Positions 18,472 to 28,476 are shown, numbered from the stretch's first letter. The stretch: DNA of 64,000 nucleotides from Sediminibacterium soli (GCF_009939225.1 NZ_JAACJR010000003.1:613858-677857), one strand, 5' to 3'. Notes: generated from the letters alone by a model not told the origin. Made by a program: numbers and translations.

Positions 18472-21231
18472 ATGAGAACGATGCTCTATAGGAAAAACAC
18501 ATGGGTGGTTGCTGCCTTATCCGCAGGCGCATTGTTCTCCATGTGTATGCGCAACGACGCCGGTATTGATTTCAACACCGATATCAAACCCCTGCTGAAC
18601 AAAAAATGCATTACCTGTCATGGCGGTGTTAAACGGCAGGGTGGTTTCAGCCTGCTTTTCCGTTCCGACGCGCTGGCAGTGAATAAATCGGGCAAACCTG
18701 CCATTGTTCCCGGCGATCCCTCACACAGCGAAATGATCAGGCGTTTACGGCTGGACGACGCAGAAGACAGGATGCCCTATCACAGTGAACCGCTTTCCGC
18801 AAAAGAAATAGACCTGCTCAGCAAATGGATCAAACAGGGCGCAAAATGGGGCGATCACTGGGCCTATGTACCGGTGGCACCCACCGCATTGCCTGAAACA
18901 GATCATTGGTTCTTTGGCATAAAAGGCGGAAAGAAATGGATAAAAAATGATATCGACGCTTTTACCTATGCAAAAATGAAGGAACAGGGCCTGTCGCCTT
19001 CCGCCGAAGCGGGTAAACCTGCTTTGTTGCGACGCATAAGTCTTGATATTACGGGCTTACCGCCTTCCGCTGAACTGGCCCGTCAATTTTTAAACGATAC
19101 CCGGGAAGACGCTTACGAAAAACTGGTGGATACCCTTCTTGCCTCGCGTCACTATGGCGAGAAATGGGCTGCCATGTGGATGGATCTTGCCCGTTATGCG
19201 GATACAAAGGGATATGAGCGTGACGACTGGCGTTCCATCTGGCGCTACCGCGACTGGCTGATCAGGGCTTTCAATACCAATAAACCTTATGACCGGTTTC
19301 TTACAGAGCAGCTTGCGGGCGACCTGTTGCCGGATGCCACAGACGAAGATTTTATCGCCACGGCCTTCAATCGAAACACCATGACCAACGATGAGGGCGG
19401 CACCGATAACGAAGAGTTTCGCACGGCCGCAGTTATGGATCGGGTAAACACCACCTGGGAAGCCATGATGGGCACCACTTTTGCCTGTGTGCAATGCCAT
19501 AGCCATCCATACGATCCGTTCCGCCACGAAGAGTATTATAAGTTCATGGCATTCTTCAACAATACACGCGATGAAGACACCTATAACGATTACCCCCTGC
19601 TGCGTGAGTACCACCATGCAGACAGCGCAAAATATAACGTGCTGCGCAGCTGGCTTCGGACCAACGCTGCCGAAAGGGAAAAAGAGATCACAGGGTTTGT
19701 GAAAACGCAGGAGCCCGCCATTAACTCACTCGTGGCGGATCAACTTACCAACAGCGCGATCGCCGATACCAAATGGCTGGTACTGCGCAACAACGGAATT
19801 GCCCGCATAGCCGATGTAACACTTACCAACCGGTCGCAGATCATGTACCGCTATGTATCCGGCAAACCGGGTGGCAAATGGACGATCCGTCTTGACGCAC
19901 CCGATGGACCCCTGCTGCAGACGGTGAGTGTGCAGCCATCCAAAAACGGCTGGGCGATCGCCTCAATGCCGGTGCCTGCCACGCAGGGTAAACACCATCT
20001 TTATTTCAGCTACCACAATCCCAATCTCAAAACCGCAGAAGAAACAGGTATTCAGTTCGACTGGTTCTTCCTGACCAATCCGTTTCCCGGAAAAGGAAAG
20101 CCGGGTTATGACAGTGCGTATAAATATTTCTACGACCTGCTCTATGCAAAGGATGTTACCATCACACCGGTGATGATGGAGAATCCCGATGATATGATTC
20201 GTGAAACCCATGTATTTGAAAGAGGCAACTGGCTGGTGAAGGGCGCAGGCGTTTCTGCCGATGTGCCAAGATCGCTGGGTGCGCTGCCTGCAAAAGCGCC
20301 GCGCAACCGCCTCGGTCTTGCCATGTGGATCACCGACAGGAAAAACCCGCTCACCGCAAGAACGATCGTGAACAGGATATGGGAGCAGTTCTTCGGACAG
20401 GGTATTGCGGAAACACTGGAGGACCTGGGTACACAGGGCATGCAGCCAACGCATCGCGAGCTGCTCGATCATCTTTCCTGGCAGCTGATGCGCGATTACC
20501 AGTGGGATCTGAAAAAACTGATCAGGCAAATAGTATTATCGGCCACGTACCGGCAGGATTCAAAACTGAACAGCGAATCGCTCGCAAAAGATCCTTTCAA
20601 TAAATTATATGCAAGAGGGGCAAGGGTACGGTTGTCGGCAGAACAGCTGCGCGACCAGTCGCTGGTGGTGAGCGGACTGTTCAATGAAAAAATGTTTGGT
20701 CCCGGTGTGTTCCCCTACCAGCCCGATGGTATCTGGTTGTCGCCCTGGAATGGCGCCACCTGGAAACAGAGTGCAAACGGCGATCAGTACCGCCGCGCCC
20801 TGTATACCTACTGGAAAAGAACCGCGCCCTATCCTTCCATGATCACTTTTGACGGCACCGCCCGTGAAGTTTGTTCTGCAAGAAGGATACGTACGAATAC
20901 GCCTTTACAGTCGCTGACAACACTCAACGATTCTGCCTATACGGAGGCTGCGCAGCATTTTGCTTACCGCATGCAGCAATCGGGCGGCAAGGATGTGCGG
21001 TCACAGATCAAAAATGGCTACCGGCAGGCATTGTACCAGTCTATCAGCGATGAGAAGCTGGCTGTTTTTGAAAGACTGTATACTAACGCGTTTCGCAGGT
21101 ATGCCGCGTCACCGAAAGATATGAAGCTGATGGCAGGCACCGATCCTGCAAAACAGACACCGCAAACAGCCGCATTGGTGGTGGTGGCGGGGGCAATGAT
21201 GAACATGGATGAATTCATCACAAAAAATTAA
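18472..21231 (+). CDS. PSD1-type planctomycete cytochrome protein (PSCyt1-DUF1549-DUF1553)
   Basis: A 919-residue exported protein. After a hydrophobic N-terminal segment comes a PSCyt1 cytochrome domain with haem motif CITCH (Cys46-His50) and a His/Asp-rich tail, then DUF1549 (PSCyt2) with TGLPPSAELARQFL and a second haem-like motif CVQCH (Cys339-His343). A beta-rich insert around residues 455-545 looks like a carbohydrate-binding module (KWTIRLDAPDGPLL to FDWFFL), and DUF1553 (PSD1) closes it with NRLGLAMWITDRKNPLTART and NTPLQSLTTLNDSAYTEAA. These families are best known from Planctomycetes, where they accompany polysaccharide-degradation genes; their chemistry is unproven. The DUF1501 gene starts 2 nt after the stop, as usual for this pair. 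Confidence 0.9.
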   Translation: MRTMLYRKNTWVVAALSAGALFSMCMRNDAGIDFNTDIKPLLNKKCITCHGGVKRQGGFSLLFRSDALAVNKSGKPAIVPGDPSHSEMIRRLRLDDAEDRMPYHSEPLSAKEIDLLSKWIKQGAKWGDHWAYVPVAPTALPETDHWFFGIKGGKKWIKNDIDAFTYAKMKEQGLSPSAEAGKPALLRRISLDITGLPPSAELARQFLNDTREDAYEKLVDTLLASRHYGEKWAAMWMDLARYADTKGYERDDWRSIWRYRDWLIRAFNTNKPYDRFLTEQLAGDLLPDATDEDFIATAFNRNTMTNDEGGTDNEEFRTAAVMDRVNTTWEAMMGTTFACVQCHSHPYDPFRHEEYYKFMAFFNNTRDEDTYNDYPLLREYHHADSAKYNVLRSWLRTNAAEREKEITGFVKTQEPAINSLVADQLTNSAIADTKWLVLRNNGIARIADVTLTNRSQIMYRYVSGKPGGKWTIRLDAPDGPLLQTVSVQPSKNGWAIASMPVPATQGKHHLYFSYHNPNLKTAEETGIQFDWFFLTNPFPGKGKPGYDSAYKYFYDLLYAKDVTITPVMMENPDDMIRETHVFERGNWLVKGAGVSADVPRSLGALPAKAPRNRLGLAMWITDRKNPLTARTIVNRIWEQFFGQGIAETLEDLGTQGMQPTHRELLDHLSWQLMRDYQWDLKKLIRQIVLSATYRQDSKLNSESLAKDPFNKLYARGARVRLSAEQLRDQSLVVSGLFNEKMFGPGVFPYQPDGIWLSPWNGATWKQSANGDQYRRALYTYWKRTAPYPSMITFDGTAREVCSARRIRTNTPLQSLTTLNDSAYTEAAQHFAYRMQQSGGKDVRSQIKNGYRQALYQSISDEKLAVFERLYTNAFRRYAASPKDMKLMAGTDPAKQTPQTAALVVVAGAMMNMDEFITKN

Positions 21232-21233
21232 GC

Positions 21234-22730
21234 ATGGGCCGCAGCAGTAAAAAAATACAGGAAGAAGCCGTACACGCCAGCCTTTCACTGGTTACGCGCA
21301 GGCTTTTCTTCAAAGACTGTTTCCTGGGAATGGGTGGCATGGCATTGGGCTCTTTGCTGGGTGGCTGTAACTGGTCGGGTGCAGGCATGGCCGGCGCCTT
21401 CAATGCTGCCAATCCGCTTGCACCACATGCACCGCATTTTCCGGCCAGGGCAAAATCGGTGATCTATCTCCATATGGCCGGCGCACCGTCGCAGCTGGAG
21501 CTGTTCGATTTCAAACCCGATCTGGCCAAACTGGATGGCCTCGATTGCCCGCAGTCCTTGCTGGAAGGAAAAAAATTTGCTTTCATACGGGGCGTTCCCA
21601 AAATGATGGGGCCGCAGGCGCATTTTCAGCAGAGAGGCGAAAGCGGCGCCTGGGTTTCTGATCACCTGCCGCATTTTGCAACCGTTGCTGACGAAGTGAG
21701 TTTTCTCAAAGCCGTACAGACCGATCAGTTCAATCATGGTCCCGCCCAACTGCTGATGCATACAGGCGTACCCCGACTGGGAAGGCCGAGCATCGGTGCC
21801 TGGGCTACTTACGGACTGGGTTCCGAGAACAGCAATCTACCCGGTTTTGTGGTGCTTACATCGGGCGGAAAATTTCCGGATGCAGGCAAAAGCGTCTGGG
21901 GCAGCGGTTTTCTTCCCTCTGTTTACCAGGGAGTGCAATGCAGGAGCGAGGGCGACCCGGTTCTGTTCATCAAAGACCCCGCAGGCATGGACCGCGATCT
22001 GCGCAAAGCCAGCATCGACGCCATCAATGAAGCGAACAGACTGAGTTACGATGAATTCAAAGACCCCGAGATATTATCGCGTATCTCGCAATACGAAATG
22101 GCATACCGGATGCAGATATCCGTGCCCGAGGTAATGAACATTAACGACGAACCTGCCTATATACACGATATGTACGGCACGCAGCCCGGCAAAGCATGTT
22201 TTGCGAATAATGTACTGCTGGCGCGTAAGCTGGTGGAGAAAGGCGTTCGTTTTGTGCAGTTGTTCGACTGGGGCTGGGACAGTCATGGCACCGATGAGAA
22301 CCTGGCGATCGATTATGGTTTTGTGAACAAATGCAGAAGCATCGACAAACCGGTTACCGCTTTGCTGCTCGACCTGAAACAGCGCGGCCTGCTTGATGAA
22401 ACGCTGGTGGTATGGGGCGGCGAATTCGGTCGCACACCCATGCAGGAGAACCGCGATGGCAAACAGAACCCGTTTAAAGGAAGGGATCACCACACCGAAG
22501 CCTTCACCATCTGGATGGCAGGCGGCGGTGTTAAACGCGGAACCAGTTTTGGTGAAACAGATGAGATCGGTTATGCTGCGATCAGCGGAAAAACAAGTGC
22601 ATTCGATATACAGGCAACGATCCTGAACCAGCTGGGATTTGATCATGAGAAACTTACCTATCAATTCCAGGGCAGACCGTTCCGTCTGACGGATGTAAAT
22701 GGACGCGTGATCGACGAGATCATTGCCTGA
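21234..22730 (+). CDS. DUF1501 protein with Tat signal
   Basis: A 498-residue protein of the DUF1501 family, related to the alkaline phosphatase/sulfatase fold. The N-terminus has a twin-arginine signal, TRRLFFKD (Arg22-Arg23), a hydrophobic stretch, and LLGGC (Cys45), so it may be a Tat-exported lipoprotein. Family motifs: KSVIYLHMAGAPSQLELFDFKP, VSFLKAVQTDQFNHGPAQLLMHTG, FDWGWDSHG and VVWGGEFGRTPM. The distance to the PSD1 gene is 2 nt, so translation is coupled. DUF1501 and PSD1 proteins nearly always travel together; the reaction is unknown. Tat export suggests it folds, perhaps with a metal, before export. Confidence 0.9.
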   Translation: MGRSSKKIQEEAVHASLSLVTRRLFFKDCFLGMGGMALGSLLGGCNWSGAGMAGAFNAANPLAPHAPHFPARAKSVIYLHMAGAPSQLELFDFKPDLAKLDGLDCPQSLLEGKKFAFIRGVPKMMGPQAHFQQRGESGAWVSDHLPHFATVADEVSFLKAVQTDQFNHGPAQLLMHTGVPRLGRPSIGAWATYGLGSENSNLPGFVVLTSGGKFPDAGKSVWGSGFLPSVYQGVQCRSEGDPVLFIKDPAGMDRDLRKASIDAINEANRLSYDEFKDPEILSRISQYEMAYRMQISVPEVMNINDEPAYIHDMYGTQPGKACFANNVLLARKLVEKGVRFVQLFDWGWDSHGTDENLAIDYGFVNKCRSIDKPVTALLLDLKQRGLLDETLVVWGGEFGRTPMQENRDGKQNPFKGRDHHTEAFTIWMAGGGVKRGTSFGETDEIGYAAISGKTSAFDIQATILNQLGFDHEKLTYQFQGRPFRLTDVNGRVIDEIIA

Positions 22731-22762
22731 GACCCCACTAAAACCAAAACGATCATTACCGC

Positions 22763-23695
22763 ATGCGTATCGACAGAAGGGATTTTTTATCGCTTACATC
22801 CGGAGTGGCTGCCCTGGCTTTATCGCCTTTTGAGCAAATTGCGGCGCAGCAGCCGCCAACGCTGCCTGCCGCATTTTCCTTACAGGTAATGGCCACCAAC
22901 TGGGGTTTTCCCGGTTCGATGGATGCTTTTTGTGAAAAGGCAAAACGTGCAGGCTACGATGGCATCGAAGTGTGGTGGCCGGCCGACAGCAAAGTTCAGC
23001 AGGAGCTGTTTGATGCATTGAAAAAACACGATCTGCAGGTGGGTTTTCTTGCAGGCGGATCGGATAAAGACACCGGCAGGCATTTTGACCAGTTCAGGCA
23101 AATGCTGGATGGAGCGGCATACCAGAAAATAAAAAGACCGTTGTATATTAACTGCCATTCGGGCCGCGATTATTTTTCTGCAACGGAGAACAGCAGGTTT
23201 ATCGATTATACAGATAAAGTTTCGGCCGAAACCGGTATCGGTATCTATCATGAAACACATCGCGGCCGAATGCTGTTCGCCGCGCATGTGACCAGACAAT
23301 TTTTACAGAAACACAGTTCGCTGCGACTTACCCTGGATATTTCTCATTGGTGTAATGTGCACGAGTCTTTGCTGCACGACCAGGAGGAAACAGTGCAGCT
23401 GGCATTGGCAAGGGTGGATCATATTCATACCCGGGTGGGGCATCCGGAAGGCCCGCAGGTAAATGATCCGCGCGCACCGGAATGGGAGAATGCGGTGAAA
23501 AGACATCTTTCGTGGTGGGATGCTGTGGTCAAACATAAAGCAGACAACGGTTCAAACCGGCTTACCATCCTCACAGAGTTCGGTCCGCCGGATTATATGC
23601 CAACCCTGCCCTATACCCGTCAGCCGCTTGGCGATCAATGGGCCATCAACGAGTACATGATGCAGTTTCTGCGTAAACGTTACCAGTCCGTATGA
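22763..23695 (+). CDS. Tat-exported sugar phosphate isomerase/epimerase-like TIM-barrel protein
   Basis: A 310-residue xylose-isomerase-like TIM barrel. The N-terminus RRDFLSLTSG (Arg5-Arg6) followed by VAALALSPFEQIAAQ is a Tat signal. Barrel features include GYDGIEVWWPADSK, YHETHRGRMLF, LTLDISHWCNVHE, HIHTRVGHPEGPQV and TILTEFGPPDYMP, which supply the usual Glu/Asp/His metal-binding residues. Secreted members are frequent in Bacteroidota oxidative sugar pathways, where they act on keto- or polyol intermediates (family knowledge). Gap to the DUF1501 gene is 32 bp; the next gene overlaps it by 4 nt (ATGA), so it is co-translated with the DUF2231-cytochrome protein. Substrate unknown. Confidence 0.87.
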   Translation: MRIDRRDFLSLTSGVAALALSPFEQIAAQQPPTLPAAFSLQVMATNWGFPGSMDAFCEKAKRAGYDGIEVWWPADSKVQQELFDALKKHDLQVGFLAGGSDKDTGRHFDQFRQMLDGAAYQKIKRPLYINCHSGRDYFSATENSRFIDYTDKVSAETGIGIYHETHRGRMLFAAHVTRQFLQKHSSLRLTLDISHWCNVHESLLHDQEETVQLALARVDHIHTRVGHPEGPQVNDPRAPEWENAVKRHLSWWDAVVKHKADNGSNRLTILTEFGPPDYMPTLPYTRQPLGDQWAINEYMMQFLRKRYQSV

Positions 23696-25098
23696 ATACG
23701 CTGATCGGATCATTCGGGCCATTTCACCCGCTGCTGGTGCATTTGCCCATCGGGTTTCTTTTGCTGGCGATCATTTTCCAGTGGCTTGCGGCTATACAGA
23801 AATATGCGGCACTTGCACCAGCTATCCGCGTCTCGTACCTGCTGGGCGCAGTCAGTGCGGTGTTGTCCTGTATCAGCGGCTGGCTGTTGTCTTCCGGCGG
23901 AGAATACGATCCGCAGACAGTTTTCTTTCACCAGTGGTTTGGCATATCGCTGGCGGTAATTGCTTTTCTCGCCTATTTTCTCACGGCAAAAGCCAACGGG
24001 CTGCTGCAGCGGGTTGTTTCGCTGGTACTGCTGGTGCTGATGATCATCACGGGACATCTTGGCGGAACGCTGACGCATGGGGAAGGATTTTTAACCAAGT
24101 CGGTCCTGTCTGAATCGGGCGATACGGCGAGGAAAAGAAAAGCCATCGCCGATATCAACCAGGCTATTGTGTTCACGGATATTATACAGCCCATATTCGA
24201 CGAAAAATGCGGCAGCTGTCACAGCGCAACCAAACAAAAAGGGGCTTTGCGACTGGATGCAGCCGACTGGATACTGAAAGGAGGAAAGCATGGAGCCGTA
24301 TATACAGAGGGAAATGCCGACAGCAGCGAGCTATACAAACGCATGGTGCTGGATCGGCTGGAAGAAAAACATATGCCGCCCAAAGGCAAACCGCAGCTGA
24401 CCGAACAGGAACTGCAGGTGATACACTGGTGGCTCAGCAGCCGGGCGGGTTTCAGCAAAAAAGTGAATGAAGTTCCCAGGGAAACAGCCATAGCTGCCGT
24501 ATTGCATAAGTTTGAGGGAGCGCCGGACAAAACGGTTCATAAAAGCGATGTTCCCCCGGCAGAAGTGGAGCAAGCAGATCCGGCGGCCATCGATTCGTTA
24601 ACGGCCAATGGCATTTCCGTTACGCCCGTTGCCATGAACAGTCATTACCTGCAGGTAAGTTTTGTCAGCCTCAGCAAGCCAGACGACAGACATATGCGTC
24701 TGCTCAAAAAGATCAGTAAACAAACCGTGTGGCTGAAACTGCCCGGCGCCCGGTTTACCCCGGAAGTATGGAAACTGCTGTCGGATTTTCGCTCGCTGAC
24801 AAGACTCAGCGCAGAATATTCTTCCCTGAATGATGAAAGCATCACATCGCTTGCTCCGCTGCGGCTGCTGCATTACCTGAACCTGGTAGGTACGGATGTA
24901 TCTGTAAAAGGATTGTCGCTGTTGAAAGATATGCCCGATCTTGACCATCTCTATCTCGGAAAAACAGCTGTCCAAACCGGGCAGCTGGCAGCACTGAAAC
25001 AATGGTTCCCGCATGCCGTCATCGATTCCGGAAATTATACCCTGCCGTTCCTGGCAGCGGATACGCAATTGCTGAAAGCACCGGTGAAGAAAAAATAA
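23692..25098 (+). CDS. Membrane DUF2231 / PSCyt1 cytochrome / leucine-rich-repeat fusion
   Basis: A 468-residue fusion. Residues 1-130 hold about four transmembrane helices in a DUF2231-like arrangement (GPFHPLLVHLPIGFLLLAII, with His residues that could coordinate b-type haem). A PSCyt1 domain follows with CGSCH (FDEKCGSCHSATKQKG, near residue 176) and a MPPKGKPQLTEQE tail. The C-terminal 170 residues are leucine-rich-repeat-like (ITSLAPLRLLHYLNLVGTDV, LSLLKDMPDLDHLYLGKTAV). It overlaps the upstream isomerase-like gene by 4 nt. It plausibly passes electrons between the exported PSD1 protein and the membrane (inference). Confidence 0.85.
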   Translation: MNTLIGSFGPFHPLLVHLPIGFLLLAIIFQWLAAIQKYAALAPAIRVSYLLGAVSAVLSCISGWLLSSGGEYDPQTVFFHQWFGISLAVIAFLAYFLTAKANGLLQRVVSLVLLVLMIITGHLGGTLTHGEGFLTKSVLSESGDTARKRKAIADINQAIVFTDIIQPIFDEKCGSCHSATKQKGALRLDAADWILKGGKHGAVYTEGNADSSELYKRMVLDRLEEKHMPPKGKPQLTEQELQVIHWWLSSRAGFSKKVNEVPRETAIAAVLHKFEGAPDKTVHKSDVPPAEVEQADPAAIDSLTANGISVTPVAMNSHYLQVSFVSLSKPDDRHMRLLKKISKQTVWLKLPGARFTPEVWKLLSDFRSLTRLSAEYSSLNDESITSLAPLRLLHYLNLVGTDVSVKGLSLLKDMPDLDHLYLGKTAVQTGQLAALKQWFPHAVIDSGNYTLPFLAADTQLLKAPVKKK

Positions 25099-25165
25099 CA
25101 CCGCTCAGTACACTTCCGCAAACCAATGGAAGTATCTCATGGCACCGGCATTCCCGTCAATCGGA

Positions 25166-26875
25166 TCATTTATAAAATCTCCAGGAAGACTCGAAATCCT
25201 TTGGCAGTTTCTGGTTAGTGAGGATGGCACGGAGCATTTCAACCGGCATCGCGTTTTCTCTCAGGATCGCGTCGTGGTACTGGCGGTAGCTCATCTTGCC
25301 GCTGTCTACCAGTTCTTTCTTCAGGGCCCAGAACTGGAAGGCGCCGATCATATAGCCGATCTGGTATAACGGCGGATACTGTCCCGTAAAAGAGCGCCGC
25401 ACTTCGCCCTCGGCAGTGGATCTCTCATGGCCTACCCGGTCAACAAGAAAGTCGATACATTGCTGCGGGGTCCATTCTCCCAGATGGTATTTCAGCGAGA
25501 AAATGATCCTTGCACAGCGGTGCATGCGCCAGAACAGCATACCGATCCTGTCTTCCGGTCCGCGGGGAAATTGCTGGTCCCAAAGTACAAACTCCCAGTA
25601 ACAGGCATTGCCCTCTGTCCAGAAAGGTGTGGGAAAGTTGCGGTAGGTTTTATTCCGGTTGTTCATGTACCATTGAAGATGGTGCCCCGCCAGCAGTTCG
25701 TGATGCACCACCGCTCTTGAGAAATGCGGGTTGTTGCCGCGCATGCTCATCAGTTTTTCGTCTTCTTTCATGGTATTGGTGGGGTAGGCGATCAGCAATC
25801 CGCTGCCGCCAAGAAAAAACGGCGCAAACAGCTGCCGCTCCGGTGTCATCATATTCATGGTCCAGTCTTCGTCTGCCAAAGACGGCAGCGTTACCAGGTC
25901 TTTTTTTCTGATAAAATCAACCGACTGGTTATACAGCTCTATGATCATCTGCGGCTGCCGTCCTGCAGGAACAAATGTGTTCTTCACTTTTTCCTGTGCG
26001 GCTTTCCAGTTGTCGCCGAATCCCATTTCACGGCTGGCTTTCAGCAGTTCCTGGTCGCACCAGGCAAATTCCTTGTTGGCTATCTCAATCAGTTCCTCCG
26101 GTGTATAAGGGATCATTTCGAAACGCAGTTGCTGTATCAGTTCTTCCCTGCCGATGGGGTTGCCGATGATGCCGCTGCCATCGTCTTTCTGCGTGCCCGG
26201 TGACTTTCCTTTTGCCCGAAGTGCGTTGGCATATAGGTTCAGCGAGCTGTCGGCGCTTCTGTATGGGGTTGCCATCCACCAGGTAAACAACGGATCGTAG
26301 CCGTTGTAGAAATCGTACACGCTTTTGAGAGCGGTCTGCAGGCCTTTTATGGCATTGTAAGCGCGTTCTCCCAAAGCAGGCGTAAGCGTTTCCTGTTTTA
26401 TCCGGGGTGTCAGCATGTTCACCTGCCGCTGTATGGAATTGAATTGTTCGGCCAGCAGGGGCGCATTCATTGCTGCGCCGCGGCGGCGCAGTTTTTCCAC
26501 CGCATACAGACTGTCGGCAAAGGGTATCCATTTGCTGATCTGGCTGTATTCATTTTCCTCGAGATCCAGCAGGCGTAATTCGTTTGTCAGGTTGCGTTTA
26601 AAAAGGATATAATCCACCCGGCTGCCAACGGGTAATTTGTCGTAATCCATTTTGGCTAGCTGCGAGAGGTAATCCTCATGCATTTTTTTCAGCTTCATTC
26701 TCCGTTCAGGCGATTGCCCGATAAGGTAAAAACGGGTGATGCTGGTATTGTCTGCATTGTAATGCACCATCAGGTTATTTACCTCGCTGGTCTGGTCGTA
26801 TAGCGAGGATTCCGTTTTCTGTGCAGCGGCAGACAGTGCCGCGAATGCGAGAAGGACAAGGATATACTTTCTCAT
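25166..26875 (-). CDS. DUF885 family secreted putative metallopeptidase
   Basis: A 569-residue protein of the DUF885 family. The start at 26875 gives the signal peptide MRKYILVLLAFAALSAAAQ; an in-frame ATG at 27013 would translate the fumC terminator hairpin and is rejected. The zinc motif is VVHHELLAGHHLQ with His392, Glu393 and His398, in the HExxxGHxxQ spacing typical of the family. A further conserved segment is FWTEGNACYWEFVLWD, which supplies a likely third ligand Glu. Members hydrolyse peptides or peptide-like bonds; exact specificity is unknown. Probably periplasmic. It is downstream of fumC but separated by a strong hairpin. Confidence 0.87.
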   Translation of the reverse strand: MRKYILVLLAFAALSAAAQKTESSLYDQTSEVNNLMVHYNADNTSITRFYLIGQSPERRMKLKKMHEDYLSQLAKMDYDKLPVGSRVDYILFKRNLTNELRLLDLEENEYSQISKWIPFADSLYAVEKLRRRGAAMNAPLLAEQFNSIQRQVNMLTPRIKQETLTPALGERAYNAIKGLQTALKSVYDFYNGYDPLFTWWMATPYRSADSSLNLYANALRAKGKSPGTQKDDGSGIIGNPIGREELIQQLRFEMIPYTPEELIEIANKEFAWCDQELLKASREMGFGDNWKAAQEKVKNTFVPAGRQPQMIIELYNQSVDFIRKKDLVTLPSLADEDWTMNMMTPERQLFAPFFLGGSGLLIAYPTNTMKEDEKLMSMRGNNPHFSRAVVHHELLAGHHLQWYMNNRNKTYRNFPTPFWTEGNACYWEFVLWDQQFPRGPEDRIGMLFWRMHRCARIIFSLKYHLGEWTPQQCIDFLVDRVGHERSTAEGEVRRSFTGQYPPLYQIGYMIGAFQFWALKKELVDSGKMSYRQYHDAILRENAMPVEMLRAILTNQKLPKDFESSWRFYK

Positions 26876-26950
26876 AGAGCGTATGCAGTTGGTGGCGGTA
26901 ATAAAGATAACGGAATTACAGGTTTGGATTCCGGGTGTAGTAAAATAGAA

Positions 26951-27014
26951 ATTGCCACAGATTGCACAGATTTTCACAGTTTTTTCTGTGGTAATCTGTG
27001 CAATCTGTGGCAAT
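26951..27014 (-). terminator. Long perfect hairpin after fumC built from the word CACAGATT
   Basis: Arms of 22 bp (26951-26972 and 26993-27014) match perfectly and an inner CACAG/CTGTG stem (26975-26979 with 26986-26990) encloses six T residues. The arm itself is an internal repeat of CCACAGATTG and CACAGATT. It begins 12 nt past the fumC stop, so it should act as terminator or 3' stabiliser. Confidence 0.85.
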
Positions 27015-27026
27015 ATAATTTATTGA

Positions 27027-28430
27027 TTAGCCCTTCAGCTCCCCAACCATATCACCCGGAATCACCCACTGGTCAAATTCTTCGGGTGTAAGGTATCCAA
27101 GCTCCACGGCCATTTCCTTCAGTGTACAGCCTTTTTTATGCGCTTTCTGTGCAATTTCCGCGGCTTTATAGTAGCCGATTTTCGTGTTCAGTGCAGTCAC
27201 CAGCATCAGGCTGTTGTCCACATGCTTTTTGATATTGGCTTCGATGGGTGCGATACCCACGGCACATTTATCGTTGAAGCTGACACATCCGTCGCCGATC
27301 AGTCTTGCGCTGTGCAGGAAATTGTAGATCATCACCGGTTTGAACACATTCAGCTCAAAATGCCCGGTGGCGCCGCCGATATTGATGGCAACATCGTTAC
27401 CCATCACCTGCGCGGCAATCATGGTCAGCGCCTCGCATTGCGTGGGGTTCACTTTGCCGGGCATTATAGACGAACCCGGCTCGTTATCCGGTATAAACAG
27501 TTCTCCGATGCCGCTTCTTGGTCCCGATGAAAGCATGCGTATATCGTTGGCGATTTTCATCAGGCTTACGGCAACCGTTTTCAGTGCGCCATGCGCTTCC
27601 ACGATGGCATCATGCGCCGCCAGTGCTTCAAACTTATTTTCCGCCGTCACGAAGGGTAGCCCGGTGAGGTTGGCGATATGTTTGGCAACATTCACATCGT
27701 ATCCTTTCGGCGTATTGATGCCGGTGCCCACTGCCGTTCCGCCCAAAGCAAGCTCGGTAAGATGGGAGAGGGTATGGTTGATGGCTTTCAGTCCATGGTC
27801 AAGCTGCGATACATAACCGCTGATCTCCTGTCCCAGGGTTAGCGGCGTTGCATCCATAAAATGCGTACGGCCGATCTTCACCACTTTCATGAACTCCCTG
27901 CTTTTCTGTGCAAGCGTATCCCTGAGTTTTTTGATGCCGGGTATGGTCACTTCCACCAGTATCCTGTAGGCCGCAATATGCATGGCTGTGGGGAAGGTGT
28001 CGTTGGATGACTGCGACTTGTTCACATCATCGTTGGGATGAAGGAATTTTTCCTTATCGGTAAGCGCGCCGCCTTTGATCACATGACCGCGGTAGGCCAC
28101 CACTTCGTTCACATTCATATTGCTCTGGGTGCCCGAACCGGTTTGCCAAACCACAAGCGGAAACTGTCCCTCGAGTTTGCCGGCTAATATTTCGTCGCAT
28201 ACCTGCCCGATCAGTTCCGCTTTTTCCTTTGGCAGCACGCCTGCATCCTGGTTGGTGAGCGCCGCGGCTTTCTTCAGATAGGCAAAAGCCTGTATGATCT
28301 CTTTGGGCATTTTGTTGATGTCCTGCGCAATGCGGAAATTATCGATGCTGCGTTGTGTCTGTGCGCCCCAGTAAACATCTGAAGGAACCTGCACTTCACC
28401 CATGGTGTCTTTTTCAATACGGTATTCCAT
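27027..28430 (-). CDS. fumC: Class II fumarate hydratase
   Basis: Interconverts fumarate and L-malate in the TCA cycle; cofactor-free class II enzyme, 467 residues, normal length. The fumarase/aspartase signature [11 protein letters not shown] lies near residue 320, with flexible SS loop. Other family segments are [27 protein letters not shown] and [16 protein letters not shown] (catalytic His). It is divergent from the M16 peptidase gene. A TACCTTTG promoter element is present 38 nt upstream of its ATG. Confidence 0.96.
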   Translation of the reverse strand: MEYRIEKDTMGEVQVPSDVYWGAQTQRSIDNFRIAQDINKMPKEIIQAFAYLKKAAALTNQDAGVLPKEKAELIGQVCDEILAGKLEGQFPLVVWQTGSGTQSNMNVNEVVAYRGHVIKGGALTDKEKFLHPNDDVNKSQSSNDTFPTAMHIAAYRILVEVTIPGIKKLRDTLAQKSREFMKVVKIGRTHFMDATPLTLGQEISGYVSQLDHGLKAINHTLSHLTELALGGTAVGTGINTPKGYDVNVAKHIANLTGLPFVTAENKFEALAAHDAIVEAHGALKTVAVSLMKIANDIRMLSSGPRSGIGELFIPDNEPGSSIMPGKVNPTQCEALTMIAAQVMGNDVAINIGGATGHFELNVFKPVMIYNFLHSARLIGDGCVSFNDKCAVGIAPIEANIKKHVDNSLMLVTALNTKIGYYKAAEIAQKAHKKGCTLKEMAVELGYLTPEEFDQWVIPGDMVGELKG

Positions 28431-28468
28431 GATCCGGTATTAGTTGGTTGTTGAATAGATTTCGCCCG

Positions 28469-28476
28469 CAAAGGTA
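28469..28476 (-). promoter_or_regulatory. -7 promoter element of fumC
   Basis: Minus-strand TACCTTTG followed by CGGGC, identical in context to the element before the DUF983 gene at 52145-52152. Matches TAnnTTTG. Confidence 0.5.

Noticed and set aside
26876..27013. N-terminal extension of the DUF885 protein
   Set aside because: It would translate the fumC hairpin and put the signal peptide at residue 47.
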